Positions 29,221-36,884 of a DNA stretch of 64,000 nucleotides are shown here, piece after piece. Both the position numbers and the translations under genes were made by a program. The notes beneath the pieces are model-generated. The model was not told where the DNA came from. It did no database searches and saw only the letters and a list, made by a program, of their open reading frames with translations. Source of the DNA: Microcoleus vaginatus HSN003. GTDB taxonomy: Bacteria > Cyanobacteriota > Cyanobacteriia > Cyanobacteriales > Microcoleaceae. Numbering within the stretch: the stretch's first letter is position 1; each line of letters begins with the position of its first letter. The stretch spans positions 2,555,501-2,619,500 of the forward strand of contig NZ_CP031705.1 of the NCBI RefSeq assembly GCF_022701255.1. Reading direction: 5' to 3'.

Positions 29221-29940
29221 ATGACCAGCAAAATATTAGCAGAACGCTATGAAGTGCACCGACAACTGGGAAAACAAACTGGTCGGCAAACTTTGCTGGC
29301 TCGTGACTTACAAACTCAAGAATTAGTTGTCATCAAACAGCTATTCCTCGGCAGCGATTGTGAATGGCAAGATCTTAAGCTATTTGAACGGGAAGCGGAA
29401 ACTTTAAAAGCACTTTCTCACCCATCAATTCCGCGCTACCTCGACTACCTGGAAATTGACGAACCAGACAGCAAAGGATTTGCCCTGGTACAGACTTATG
29501 TAGAGGGTAAAACTTTGGAAGAGCATTTGCGTTCGGGGCGTACTTTTAGCGAAAGCGAGGTGAAAGAATTAGCTAAATCGCTGTTAGAAATTTTGATTTA
29601 TTTGCACGAGCAAGATCCGCCTGTTATTCACCGCGATATTAAACCCAGCAATATTTTACTGCACAGCAGATCTGCCCACTCCGTGGGACAAGTTTATTTA
29701 GTTGATTTCGGTTCGGTGCAGAACCAAGCTGCAAAATTTGGCGGCACAATTACAGTAGTGGGAACTTACGGATATATGGCACCAGAACAATTTGGCGGGC
29801 GCTCCGTTCCAGCTTCTGACCTCTACGGTTTAGGTGCAACTTTAATTTATTTGGTAACGGGTTTGCATCCTACTGAACTGTCACAGCAGGATTTGAGAAT
29901 TCAATTTGCCGATCGGGTAACGCAGCTCAATTCTAATTTA
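29221..29940 (+). pseudogene. Serine/threonine protein kinase, 5' part, interrupted by IS630 element
   Basis: The first 240 codons of a kinase paralogous to the one at 27743 are intact: ATP Lys K39 (VVIKQL), HRDIKPSNILL, LVDFGSVQ and GYMAPEQFGG. The frame is cut at 29940 by the insertion. Read-through into the element adds only QHFRML before a stop at 29961, so the product would lack kinase subdomain XI and the membrane anchor. Joining base 29940 to 30959 restores an open frame (LNSNL-IDWLEWMTEPSLEKR) matching LSPGFTNWLKWMTHPSLERR in the neighbour. The insertion therefore looks recent, and the interrupted gene has no other visible damage. Confidence 0.92.
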
Positions 29941-29955
29941 CAGCACTTCCGGATG

Positions 29956-30522
29956 TTATGAGGTACAGTAGCAGCAATTAGTAAACCAGTTTTTGAGATG
30001 TTTCGGATTAATTAAGTCAAGAGCCACAGCAATTATCGTGTCAACCATTTTAGTGCTGGTTGGTGAAAACTGTCGCAATAAAGATTTAAGTTGCGACCAC
30101 CATAATTCAATCGGATTAAAATCAGGAGAGTATGGGGATAAACATAAAATAGAAGCACCCACCACGGCAATCATCGATGTAATTGAATCTACTTTATGCG
30201 CTGGTAACTTATCCATCACTACTACGGCTCCGGGCCACAATTGTGGCACTAAACATTTCTCGATAAACACCTCAAATGCTTTGCTATCCATCGAGTTGTC
30301 CAGGGTCATTAATGCCACTACTTTCGTGAGGCTAATTGCACCAATTACTGTGACTTTCTTGCCTCGATAAAAAGGTTTGACCGCATAGGCTCTAGTTCCT
30401 CGTTGCGAACGTGCATGAGTTCTGGTTAAACCTAGCAATACTCCAGTCTCATCTAAAAATACTAGATTTTTTGGCTCGATATCCTTGACTTTTTCCCAAT
30501 AGTCTAACCTTAACTTCATCAC
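29956..30522 (-). CDS. IS630 transposase, DDE catalytic part (orfB)
   Basis: The 188-aa frame holds the DDE domain: first Asp in NLVFLDETGV, second in VVVMDKLPAHK, and Glu in DFNPIELWWSQLK, with a 34-residue type spacing. Its ATG overlaps the orfA stop (ATGA). The frame stays open upstream of the ATG as far as a run of nine A in orfA. This suggests the true product is an orfA-orfB fusion made by -1 frameshifting, about 315 aa. Confidence 0.9.
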   Translation of the reverse strand: MMKLRLDYWEKVKDIEPKNLVFLDETGVLLGLTRTHARSQRGTRAYAVKPFYRGKKVTVIGAISLTKVVALMTLDNSMDSKAFEVFIEKCLVPQLWPGAVVVMDKLPAHKVDSITSMIAVVGASILCLSPYSPDFNPIELWWSQLKSLLRQFSPTSTKMVDTIIAVALDLINPKHLKNWFTNCCYCTS

Positions 30523-30902
30523 TCTTTCTGTGCCTGCTTGGCTACTCCTGACTGTTTTTTTTTACGATTTAATCCCAACTTCTGTAAGGCGCTACACATG
30601 GCTGTTCTGCCTACCCAATTTCCTGTCTTTTGGGCGAACAACTCACACAATTCTACCAAAGTTGCATCGGGATGTGTGACCACTATTTCTCTTAACTCTT
30701 GTGACGCATTATTCAAATGACTGAATCTGGGTTTACCCCTCGGTTTAGGCTGTAAATTCCCCTCTATTTTTTGTTGCTTGACAAGTTTTTGAACTAAGCT
30801 TTTACTGCAGGCAAATATTTCTGCTGTTTTTCTGATCGACAGCTTCTGCTCGACATGGGCTGCTACTATTTTGGATCGCAAATCTACTGAGTATGCTTTC
30901 AT
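30519..30902 (-). CDS. IS630 transposase, N-terminal DNA-binding part (orfA)
   Basis: The 127-aa product starts MKAYSVDLRSKIVAAHVE and has a helix-turn-helix (SIRKTAEIFACSKSLVQKLV), a GNLQPKPRGKPRF linker, and a second HTH-like region (THPDATLVELCELFAQKTG), as usual in IS630 orfA. It ends NRKKKQSGVAKQAQKE. The three Lys are AAA AAA AAA (30555-30563 on the complement), a slippery site. A -1 shift there gives TVRSSQAGTERVMKLRLDYW, continuous with orfB. Confidence 0.9.
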   Translation of the reverse strand: MKAYSVDLRSKIVAAHVEQKLSIRKTAEIFACSKSLVQKLVKQQKIEGNLQPKPRGKPRFSHLNNASQELREIVVTHPDATLVELCELFAQKTGNWVGRTAMCSALQKLGLNRKKKQSGVAKQAQKE

Positions 30903-30958
30903 TGGTATATTATTTTTAGTCGATTCTATTGTACCTCATAACATCCGGAAGTGCTGTA

Positions 30959-31648
30959 ATTGATTGGCTGGAGTGGATGACAGAACCTAGTTTGGAAAAA
31001 CGGTTATCTTCTGCTGGGGAAGCATTGCGATCGCTCAAAAATCCCTGCCCTATCCACAAAAGTCCTATGGTGGTGCAGCGGCCACCAAGCAGCGATATTA
31101 AACTAACAAAAAATTCGGAGTATATAGAAATTGTAATTCCGCCACAAGGAATCGGTTTTGGTTTAATTGCTCTGCTTTCTGCAGCGGTACCTGCGAGTAT
31201 TTTTTCATTAAAGTGGAATTCGTTTTTTACCAATAACTTAGGGATAAATCCCCAATTTATTATGCTAATATCAGGAAGTATTTTAGGTGCGGTAGGAGTC
31301 ATGTTTCTGTTTGCACTATTTCGGAAATTGCGTCTCAGAATCGATCGCCACAAAATCTCCTTTTTCAGTCATCTATTGGGGGGGAAATGGAATTATTGCA
31401 AGCCAGCCCCCAGACAGGAGATTTGCCAGTTGGAAATTGAACAAATTGAATATACTATTCCCGTCACGGAAGAGAAATTATGCCGATATTGTGTAGTAAT
31501 TGTTATTGCCGGAAACCAAAAATATCGACTCGGAGAAAAGCAGAGACTAAGTGAATCAGAAATCGAATGGTTAGCAACAGAACTCAGCCAGTGGTTGGGA
31601 TTGAAAATTAAAAGAACTTTGAAAGACGGTGAAATGATTATATGGTAG
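30959..31648 (+). pseudogene. Serine/threonine protein kinase, 3' part beyond the IS
   Basis: This is the rest of the kinase gene begun at 29221, with 229 codons plus stop. It starts with kinase subdomain XI (IDWLEWMTEPSLEKRLSSA). Then follow a linker, two membrane segments (GIGFGLIALLSAAVPASIFSL and FIMLISGSILGAVGVMFLFA), and a C-terminal beta-rich domain of about 110 residues rich in basic and aromatic residues (ICQLEIEQIEYTIPV; EIEWLATELSQWLGL). Together with the 5' part, minus one TA copy, the gene would encode 469 aa. No stop codon or frameshift is seen in this half. Confidence 0.9.
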
Positions 31649-31701
31649 ATATGAAAATATCTCCCCACGACAAAAACAAAGCATTGCGCCCTCAACCTGT
31701 G

Positions 31702-31722
31702 GGATGGGCGTCCCGCCCATCC
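31702..31722. repeat. REP-like palindrome GGATGGGCG-TCC-CGCCCATCC
   Basis: A perfect 9-bp stem with a 3-nt loop lies 54 bp after the kinase stop. Similar GGATGGGC hairpins are dispersed in Oscillatoria-type genomes. It may also act as a transcription end. The rest of the 31649-31907 spacer shows only the ppa ribosome site. Confidence 0.6.
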
Positions 31723-31895
31723 GGTGTATTTTCCGCCCAGGCGAGACACTCCACAAGCATCCTCTTCAAATTGTGCAACGCCGATCGCACTCGCCCGCTT
31801 TCGGTCAATCTCATGCAGCCGAAAGGCCCGATCACCCGTAAAATGCTATCAAAGGGATTTGGCAAGTAGCACTCATCCCAATCATCTGTTAACTT

Positions 31896-31899
31896 GGAG
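31896..31899 (+). promoter_or_regulatory. Ribosome binding site deciding the GTG start of ppa
   Basis: GGAG lies 8 nt before the GTG at 31908. The next Met in frame is far inside the conserved enzyme, so the GTG is the likely start. Confidence 0.75.
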
Positions 31900-31907
31900 A
31901 TATTGTT

Positions 31908-32420
31908 GTGGACTTATCGCTAATTCCGGCACAGCCGAAACCAGGACTGCTCAACGTCCTCATCGAAATTACCGCCGGTAGCAAAAACAAGTACGAATTT
32001 GATAAAGACTTACAAGCCTTTGCTCTCGATCGGGTGCTTTCTTCCTCAGTCCAATATCCGTGCGACTACGGCTTCATACCCAATACCTTAGCCGATGATG
32101 GCGACCCCCTCGACGGCATGGTGATGATGGATGAGCCCACATTTCCAGGGTGCATAATCGCAGCCCGTCCGATCGGAATGCTGGAAATGATCGATGGAGG
32201 CGACAGGGACGAAAAACTGTTGTGCGTTCCCGACAAAGACCCGCGCTACGCTCACTATAAGTCCCTCAAAGACGTAGCCCCCCACCGCTTGGACGAAATA
32301 GCCGAATTTTTTAGAACCTACAAAAATTTGGAGAAAAAAGTCACGGAAATTCTGGGTTGGCAAGATGTTGATCAAGTAATGCCCTTAGTGGAAAAGTGCA
32401 TCGCAGCCGATCGCAAATAA
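31908..32420 (+). CDS. ppa: Inorganic pyrophosphatase (soluble, family I)
   Basis: The 170-aa enzyme hydrolyses PPi to phosphate and so pulls biosynthetic reactions forward. The length is typical. The N-terminal substrate region is [19 protein letters not shown], and the active site includes [21 protein letters not shown] (the D-x-D-P-x-D metal site near residues 64-69), [14 protein letters not shown] and [11 protein letters not shown]. The start is GTG, giving [16 protein letters not shown], the usual cyanobacterial N-terminus. It is not part of an evident operon. A large hairpin follows the gene. Confidence 0.97.
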   Translation: MDLSLIPAQPKPGLLNVLIEITAGSKNKYEFDKDLQAFALDRVLSSSVQYPCDYGFIPNTLADDGDPLDGMVMMDEPTFPGCIIAARPIGMLEMIDGGDRDEKLLCVPDKDPRYAHYKSLKDVAPHRLDEIAEFFRTYKNLEKKVTEILGWQDVDQVMPLVEKCIAADRK

Positions 32421-32939
32421 GCCCCTAGCCCGCACTCCTCGACTGCAACCCGACTAAAAACTCAGAAGGCCGAACTTAAGGCGACCGCTGCAGGTCTAGG
32501 GATGCAGTCGAGGAACGGGTGGCGGCTAGAATGTCAAATCAGTCGTGAATGTCGAGTCACCGGAACGGCATTCCTCAAAACCCCGCCCCGGCCCCAATCT
32601 TGAAAAAAATACTACTCCTAGAGTAAGATGAAGCGCAAATTCTACCCCTGGGGAATGTCTTCTACGTTTGAGGAAATTTTACCTGAACACTCTGGTTCGG
32701 CCCTATCTTAATCTCAGAACACAGAACAAGCCGGGCAGCCCGCAGGGTACAAAAAATAATCTCTCAAGCGTGACATCTCCTACACCAACCCGTAAGCTTG
32801 AAAATTCTAATAGCCCAAGTATTCCGCATTCGGATGGTTTCCTGCTCAAGCGCTTGATTATAGTACAGATTGCTAAAAAGTAAAAACTAAAAACTTTAAG
32901 ATTTCAACTCCCCAATTCCTGCCCTCAAAGCTAAAAAAA
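32421..32939. other. Gap after ppa with a long structured segment
   Basis: CCTCGACTGCA (32437-32447) pairs perfectly with TGCAGTCGAGG (32503-32513), and outer bases CCCG/CGGG can extend it. The 55-base loop also holds CTGCAGG and GATGCAG. This could be a transcription end or a small structured RNA. A 71-codon frame at 32668-32883 has no family features. I see nothing else. Confidence 0.45.
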
Positions 32940-33848
32940 ATGCCAGATTCCGCACCCTCTGTAGCCAATCCACAGCCTTCCGATCACAAAGCCACTATGG
33001 AAAATAGTCCTTTGACCGAGTTTGTCGTTCAGTTTTGGGGTGTGCGGGGCAGCATCGCCACCCCCGGCACCAAAACACTTCGCTACGGAGGGAACACCTC
33101 CTGTGTAGAAATGCGATTGGGCAAAAAACGCCTGATCTTTGACGGTGGCACAGGCCTGCGAGTTCTGGGTCTAAACTTGCTGCGGCAAATGCCTGTCGAA
33201 GCCCATATGTTTTTTAGTCATACTCACTGGGATCACATTCAAGGGTTTCCGTTTTTTACTCCCGCCTTTATCCCAGGGAACTGCTTTCACATTTACGGTG
33301 CGATCGCCCCCAACGGCACTACCATCAAACACCGTCTTGCCGACCAAATGCTACACCCCAATTTTCCCGTCCCCATCCAGGTAATGCAGTCAGACCTCAA
33401 ATTCAACGATTTGACGCCTGGGGATATTCTCGAACTCGACGATGTGAAAATAGAAACCGCACTGCTCAACCATCCTAATACGGCGATCGGATATCGAGTC
33501 ACCTGGGAAGGACATACAGCCGTCTACTGCACCGATACAGAACATTTTCCCGATCGCCTCGACGACAACGTGTTACACCTAGCTCGCAACGCCGACGTGC
33601 TGATTTACGATGCCAACTACACCAACGAAGAGTATTACAACTTCAAAACCCCGAAAGTCGGTTGGGGACACTCGACTTGGCAAGCAGGAGTAGAAATAGC
33701 GAAAGCTGCTGGAGTCAAAAAGATCGTGATGTTTCACCACGATCCAGGCCATGACGACAACTTTCTCGATCAGGTAGAAGCAGACGTGCAGACAGTCTTC
33801 GCCAACGCCTGCTTGGCCCGCGAAGGCATGAGCATACCAGTGATTTAG
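32940..33848 (+). CDS. Metallo-beta-lactamase-fold hydrolase
   Basis: This 302-aa MBL-fold protein has the phosphodiesterase-like N-terminus VQFWGVRGSIATPGTKTLRY and GGNTSCVEMR. The metal site SHTHWDHIQGFPFF lies near residue 92; further ligands are in the DTEHFPD and FHHDPGHDD segments and the Asp of VLIYDANYT. Relatives are distant from RNase Z and are often linked to signalling domains, but no other domain is present here. The first 20 residues are polar, and M20 (MENSPLTEFVVQF) is an equally good start. The substrate is unknown. The next gene follows after 73 bp in the same direction. Confidence 0.88.
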   Translation: MPDSAPSVANPQPSDHKATMENSPLTEFVVQFWGVRGSIATPGTKTLRYGGNTSCVEMRLGKKRLIFDGGTGLRVLGLNLLRQMPVEAHMFFSHTHWDHIQGFPFFTPAFIPGNCFHIYGAIAPNGTTIKHRLADQMLHPNFPVPIQVMQSDLKFNDLTPGDILELDDVKIETALLNHPNTAIGYRVTWEGHTAVYCTDTEHFPDRLDDNVLHLARNADVLIYDANYTNEEYYNFKTPKVGWGHSTWQAGVEIAKAAGVKKIVMFHHDPGHDDNFLDQVEADVQTVFANACLAREGMSIPVI

Positions 33849-33921
33849 GAAACAAATCGATGCAGGCTCAAAAAAACCGCCGACCCAAGGCAGAAATTAG
33901 CACCGAGAAGGCAGAAACACC

Positions 33922-34488
33922 ATGAACCACAAAACCCCCCCCAAGCGTCGCTCTCGTGGCTTGCGGGGGCTTTACTCAGCTTTGCTGGTGTTGATAATTG
34001 TCTGCTGTACCGGAGGCGGATGGGTAGCCGCCCAGACTTCCGGCTCTAACATTCCGGCGCGAATTGCTCAAGTGTCTGCAATTGAGGATAATGGCACTGT
34101 CGATCGTATCCCCGAACCCTACCAACTCGGACAGCAACTGTACCTAGAAAACTGCGCCACCTGTCACATCGGTTTACCGCCACAAGTATTACCTACAGAA
34201 ACTTGGCGCAGATTGCTGCAAGATCCCCAACATTACGGACAAACCATCAAACTGCTAGTAGACCCGCCTCGTCTGCTAGTGTGGAACTACCTGCAAACTT
34301 TTTCTCGTCCCCAAGCAAAAGACGAAGAACTCGCGTACCGAGTCGCCAGTTCTCGCTATTTCAAAGCACTGCACCCCAAAGTCAAAATGTCACAACCCGC
34401 AAATATCAGCAGTTGTGTTACTTGTCACCCTGGTGCATCTAAATACAATTTCCGCAAGCTTACCACCGAGTGGGAAAACTCTCCGTAA
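33922..34488 (+). CDS. c-type cytochrome with two CXXCH motifs, membrane-anchored or exported
   Basis: The 188-aa protein has a basic N-terminus and a hydrophobic stretch (GLYSALLVLIIVCCTGGGWVA, cleavage possible after AAQ). The exported part has two haem sites, CATCH near residue 78 and CVTCH near 165, with possible distal Met or His ligands (LHPKVKM). The spacing fits a diheme cytochrome c rather than a small cytochrome c6. It likely carries electrons in the thylakoid lumen or periplasm; the partner is unknown. It lies just downstream of the MBL-fold gene and could share its transcript. Confidence 0.82.
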   Translation: MNHKTPPKRRSRGLRGLYSALLVLIIVCCTGGGWVAAQTSGSNIPARIAQVSAIEDNGTVDRIPEPYQLGQQLYLENCATCHIGLPPQVLPTETWRRLLQDPQHYGQTIKLLVDPPRLLVWNYLQTFSRPQAKDEELAYRVASSRYFKALHPKVKMSQPANISSCVTCHPGASKYNFRKLTTEWENSP

Positions 34489-34887
34489 CGAAGATTAAGT
34501 TCGTAATTATATCCGAGTGCGAGCGACAAGATCGCACTAACCAGAAAAGGGCGATCGCATTCTGAACTAGAGACTTACCCAAAGTGTGGGTGCGATTTTT
34601 CAATTCATGCTTACTGGGCATCGCACCTTACAAATAACCTCTCGCTTTACCCTCATCAATAACTCTGACGGCTAACGGTGAAGTTGTGCGACTGCCGATA
34701 AAGTCTGTTGCAAAACCGACCAAACTTGCAAGTCCGTTCCAAGCGAGTGGTTAGCTGCAGCCTGAGTGGCATACAAGTAAAAAATCTGTGCGTTTAGCTA
34801 CTTTTTGACAAATTGTTATGATATCTTAACTTTACCCGAGGCTTGTTCAGACAATTTAAGAAGCCTGGTTAGCAAGTAACGTGATTT
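34489..34887. other. Gap between the cytochrome and HPP genes
   Basis: These 399 bases contain HIP1-like sites (GCGATCGC near 34551) but no gene, RNA or strong hairpin that I can support. The last 100 bases are AT-rich and could hold the promoter of the HPP gene. Confidence 0.4.
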
Positions 34888-35445
34888 ATGATTGACAGTA
34901 AAAAAATTCAACTAAAATGGGAAAGTTATTGGTTTAAAACCTTTGGGAGATGGCGATCGTGTCCATTGACCTGCCCCGTAGACAGAACTCACCCTCGGCA
35001 TATTTTTTGGAGTTTGATTGGCAGTTTTTTGGCAATTACTGCAACGTCCTATCTTGCTCTAAAAACTAATACTCCTTTACTAATGGCTCCGTTTGGCGCT
35101 ACAAGCGTTCTGATATTTGGTGTCCCTGACAGCCCTTTGGCTCAACCCCGGAATGTCATTGGGGGCAATTTCTTAGCTGCTCTCACCAGTTTAATGATTG
35201 TGCATTTTCTCGGTTCTTCTCCCTGGACGATGGGAATGGCTGTGTCTAGTGCGATCGGAATTATGCAGATTACCAGAACTCTACATCCGCCTTCGGGAGC
35301 AGTTGCCTTAGTCGTCATGATGACCAAACCCGACTGGAAATTTTTGCTAACACCTGCTGTTGAGGGGTCAATAATCTTGGTCTTGTGCGCCGTCATCTTT
35401 AATAACTTAGCGGCAGAAAGGACGTATCCCCAGCACTGGTTATAG
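34888..35445 (+). CDS. HPP family membrane protein
   Basis: The 185-aa integral membrane protein has an N-terminal amphipathic region and four predicted spans. It carries the family hallmark LHPPSGAVAL near residue 131 and the conserved LLMAPFGATSVLIFGVP and LAQPRNVIGGNFLAAL segments. HPP proteins in cyanobacteria and chloroplasts have been linked to nitrite uptake; whether this one does so is inference. No nitrogen genes lie nearby, and no NtcA site was evident upstream. Confidence 0.85.
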   Translation: MIDSKKIQLKWESYWFKTFGRWRSCPLTCPVDRTHPRHIFWSLIGSFLAITATSYLALKTNTPLLMAPFGATSVLIFGVPDSPLAQPRNVIGGNFLAALTSLMIVHFLGSSPWTMGMAVSSAIGIMQITRTLHPPSGAVALVVMMTKPDWKFLLTPAVEGSIILVLCAVIFNNLAAERTYPQHWL

Positions 35446-35469
35446 CATTGTCTCTAATGCTCTCATCCT

Positions 35470-35507
35470 TCCCTCGGGAGCACTACCCAAAATCGGGATG
35501 CTCCCTC
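35470..35507. repeat. REP-like hairpin, GGGAGCA...GGGATGCTCCC
   Basis: GGGAGCACTACCC and GGGATGCTCCC form an imperfect stem around AAAATC, 25-60 bases after the HPP stop. The half AAAATCGGGATGCTCC recurs at 40859-40874, which indicates a dispersed family. Confidence 0.55.
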
Positions 35508-35542
35508 GATTCCGACTTCCATCGCACTTCTTTCTTCCATCC

Positions 35543-35583
35543 GTTACATCCCGTACAGTGCTTCGTTGCCGAACTTCCTTCTG
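35543..35583. repeat. Dispersed ~40-bp repeat, intergenic copy
   Basis: This is the copy of the TCGTTGCCGAACTTCCTTC repeat located between the convergent HPP and phosphodiester glycosidase genes. It shares GTTACATCCCGTACAGTG with the reverse-strand copy at 62361-62402. Confidence 0.75.
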
Positions 35584-35588
35584 CTAGA

Positions 35589-36743
35589 TCAATCAAAAAA
35601 AACGGACGGATCAGGCGTTGGTCGAGATCCCTTTTGAAAGCGTTCCCAAGACTGTTTTAACTCAGCCGGCGCCGGGTATTCGCGATCGTAAACCACCAGC
35701 ACATTCGTCAAATTCCGACCCGCTGGCAATAAAATCTGCCCTTGATGAGCCAAACCCACCGAAGCGCCCCCGTCCAAATTCATGGCTTCAAAACAGCCGA
35801 TCGCCTGCATAACTTTAGCTTCTGCTTCCAAAGACAAACTGTCAAAAAAAGTTACCAAAAATAACTTATCTCTCGAAGCCGGAAAGCCGATCGCCGTTCT
35901 CGAACCCACACCCAAAACATGAGAATCTTTAAAACCTTCCGATAAAGGAGACAGCCAAACTTTCCCCCCTTTAACCAATCTCGGCCCGCAAGTCAGAGAA
36001 AACCAATGTTGACTCCAATCCGGCTTACCTTCGGTTCTAGCCGTCACCATTTCCAATTGATTTCCCGCTTTAATCCCCAAAGTCGTGCCGTAATTTTCCC
36101 ATCGGCTGTATTTGAGAAACTTACCCGCCGCCACCATATTTCCCAGCACAGATTTCTGCTTATCTTTACCAAAAAAAGTCCCGTTAGCAACAACAGCAGC
36201 CCGGTAACGCGCCACCATATTTTCAAAAGGTTCGTCACCCCGCGTTACTTTAGAAGTATTTGCAAAATCTGCATTATTAGCTAACCCAATCGTGAGATAA
36301 GTTTCTGGGTCGGCGAGGTCAATAGTTGTGAGATAAAAACTTGCGCCCGCTACATTTTGGCGGCTGACTTGTAGGGGTTTTGCTTGCTTAGCAGAACGTC
36401 TGATAATTTGAGGTTGAGACTGCACAAAAGGAGAATTGGCAGCATTTGGTTGAGGAGTTTCCGGCGATTTTACTATGGGATTTCTGGACAGAGTTTGAGG
36501 AGTTTTCGCGGATTTTACAACGGGATTGCTGGGCAGAGGTTGAGGAGTTTGATTTGATGGTATACTTGATAAAAAAGCGAGTGACTTTTGCCACAGTTGA
36601 CCTGCGATAGTCAAGAAACTGTCTCGATTTTGGGCGATCGCAAAATAGTCAGCCGCCACCCGCGCCAAAGCTATGCCCGTTAAAAATAAAAAAGTGCGCC
36701 GCAGCATCGGGCGACAACCTTCAGACTGTTTACGTTTAGACAT
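35589..36743 (-). CDS. Phosphodiester glycosidase family protein (NAGPA-like), exported
   Basis: The 384-aa protein has an N-terminal signal or anchor (MLRRTFLFLTGIALARVAA), then a Pro/Ser-rich linker with three repeats of the type (S)NPVVKS-TPQ (about residues 62-105). The catalytic-type domain lies at about 130-365: FYLTTIDLADPETYLTIGLA, AVVANGTFFGK, SLTCGPRLVKGG, and the signature EAMNLDGGASVGLA near 325. The family (formerly DUF2233) removes GlcNAc-type caps in animals; in bacteria the substrate is mostly unknown and probably a cell-surface glycan. It is transcribed alone, divergent from nothing nearby. Confidence 0.85.
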   Translation of the reverse strand: MSKRKQSEGCRPMLRRTFLFLTGIALARVAADYFAIAQNRDSFLTIAGQLWQKSLAFLSSIPSNQTPQPLPSNPVVKSAKTPQTLSRNPIVKSPETPQPNAANSPFVQSQPQIIRRSAKQAKPLQVSRQNVAGASFYLTTIDLADPETYLTIGLANNADFANTSKVTRGDEPFENMVARYRAAVVANGTFFGKDKQKSVLGNMVAAGKFLKYSRWENYGTTLGIKAGNQLEMVTARTEGKPDWSQHWFSLTCGPRLVKGGKVWLSPLSEGFKDSHVLGVGSRTAIGFPASRDKLFLVTFFDSLSLEAEAKVMQAIGCFEAMNLDGGASVGLAHQGQILLPAGRNLTNVLVVYDREYPAPAELKQSWERFQKGSRPTPDPSVFFD

Positions 36744-36884
36744 AAAAAAATCTCAGCTAGTAGGATAGCGAACAGTTTCCTATGGCTGTGACTACAATGG
36801 GCGATCGCGCGAATTCTGAAACTACCAGTAGCAAGGTGCGTAAGCGCGCACCTCACCACTAATTCAAAACTCAAAACTCTTTCC

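Larger units (their letters stand above)
29941..30956 (-). mobile_element. IS630-family insertion sequence, 1016 bp
   Basis: Perfect 27-bp terminal inverted repeats (29941-29967 and 30930-30956, starting CAGCACTTCCGGATGTTATG) are flanked by TA on both sides (29939-29940 and 30957-30958), the duplicated target typical of IS630/Tc1 elements. Two overlapping frames encode the transposase on the minus strand. With intact ends, frames and target duplication it appears complete and possibly active. Confidence 0.96.

Noticed and set aside
32668-32883. 71-aa frame before the metallo-beta-lactamase-fold gene
   Set aside because: Low-complexity composition, no ribosome site and no family features.
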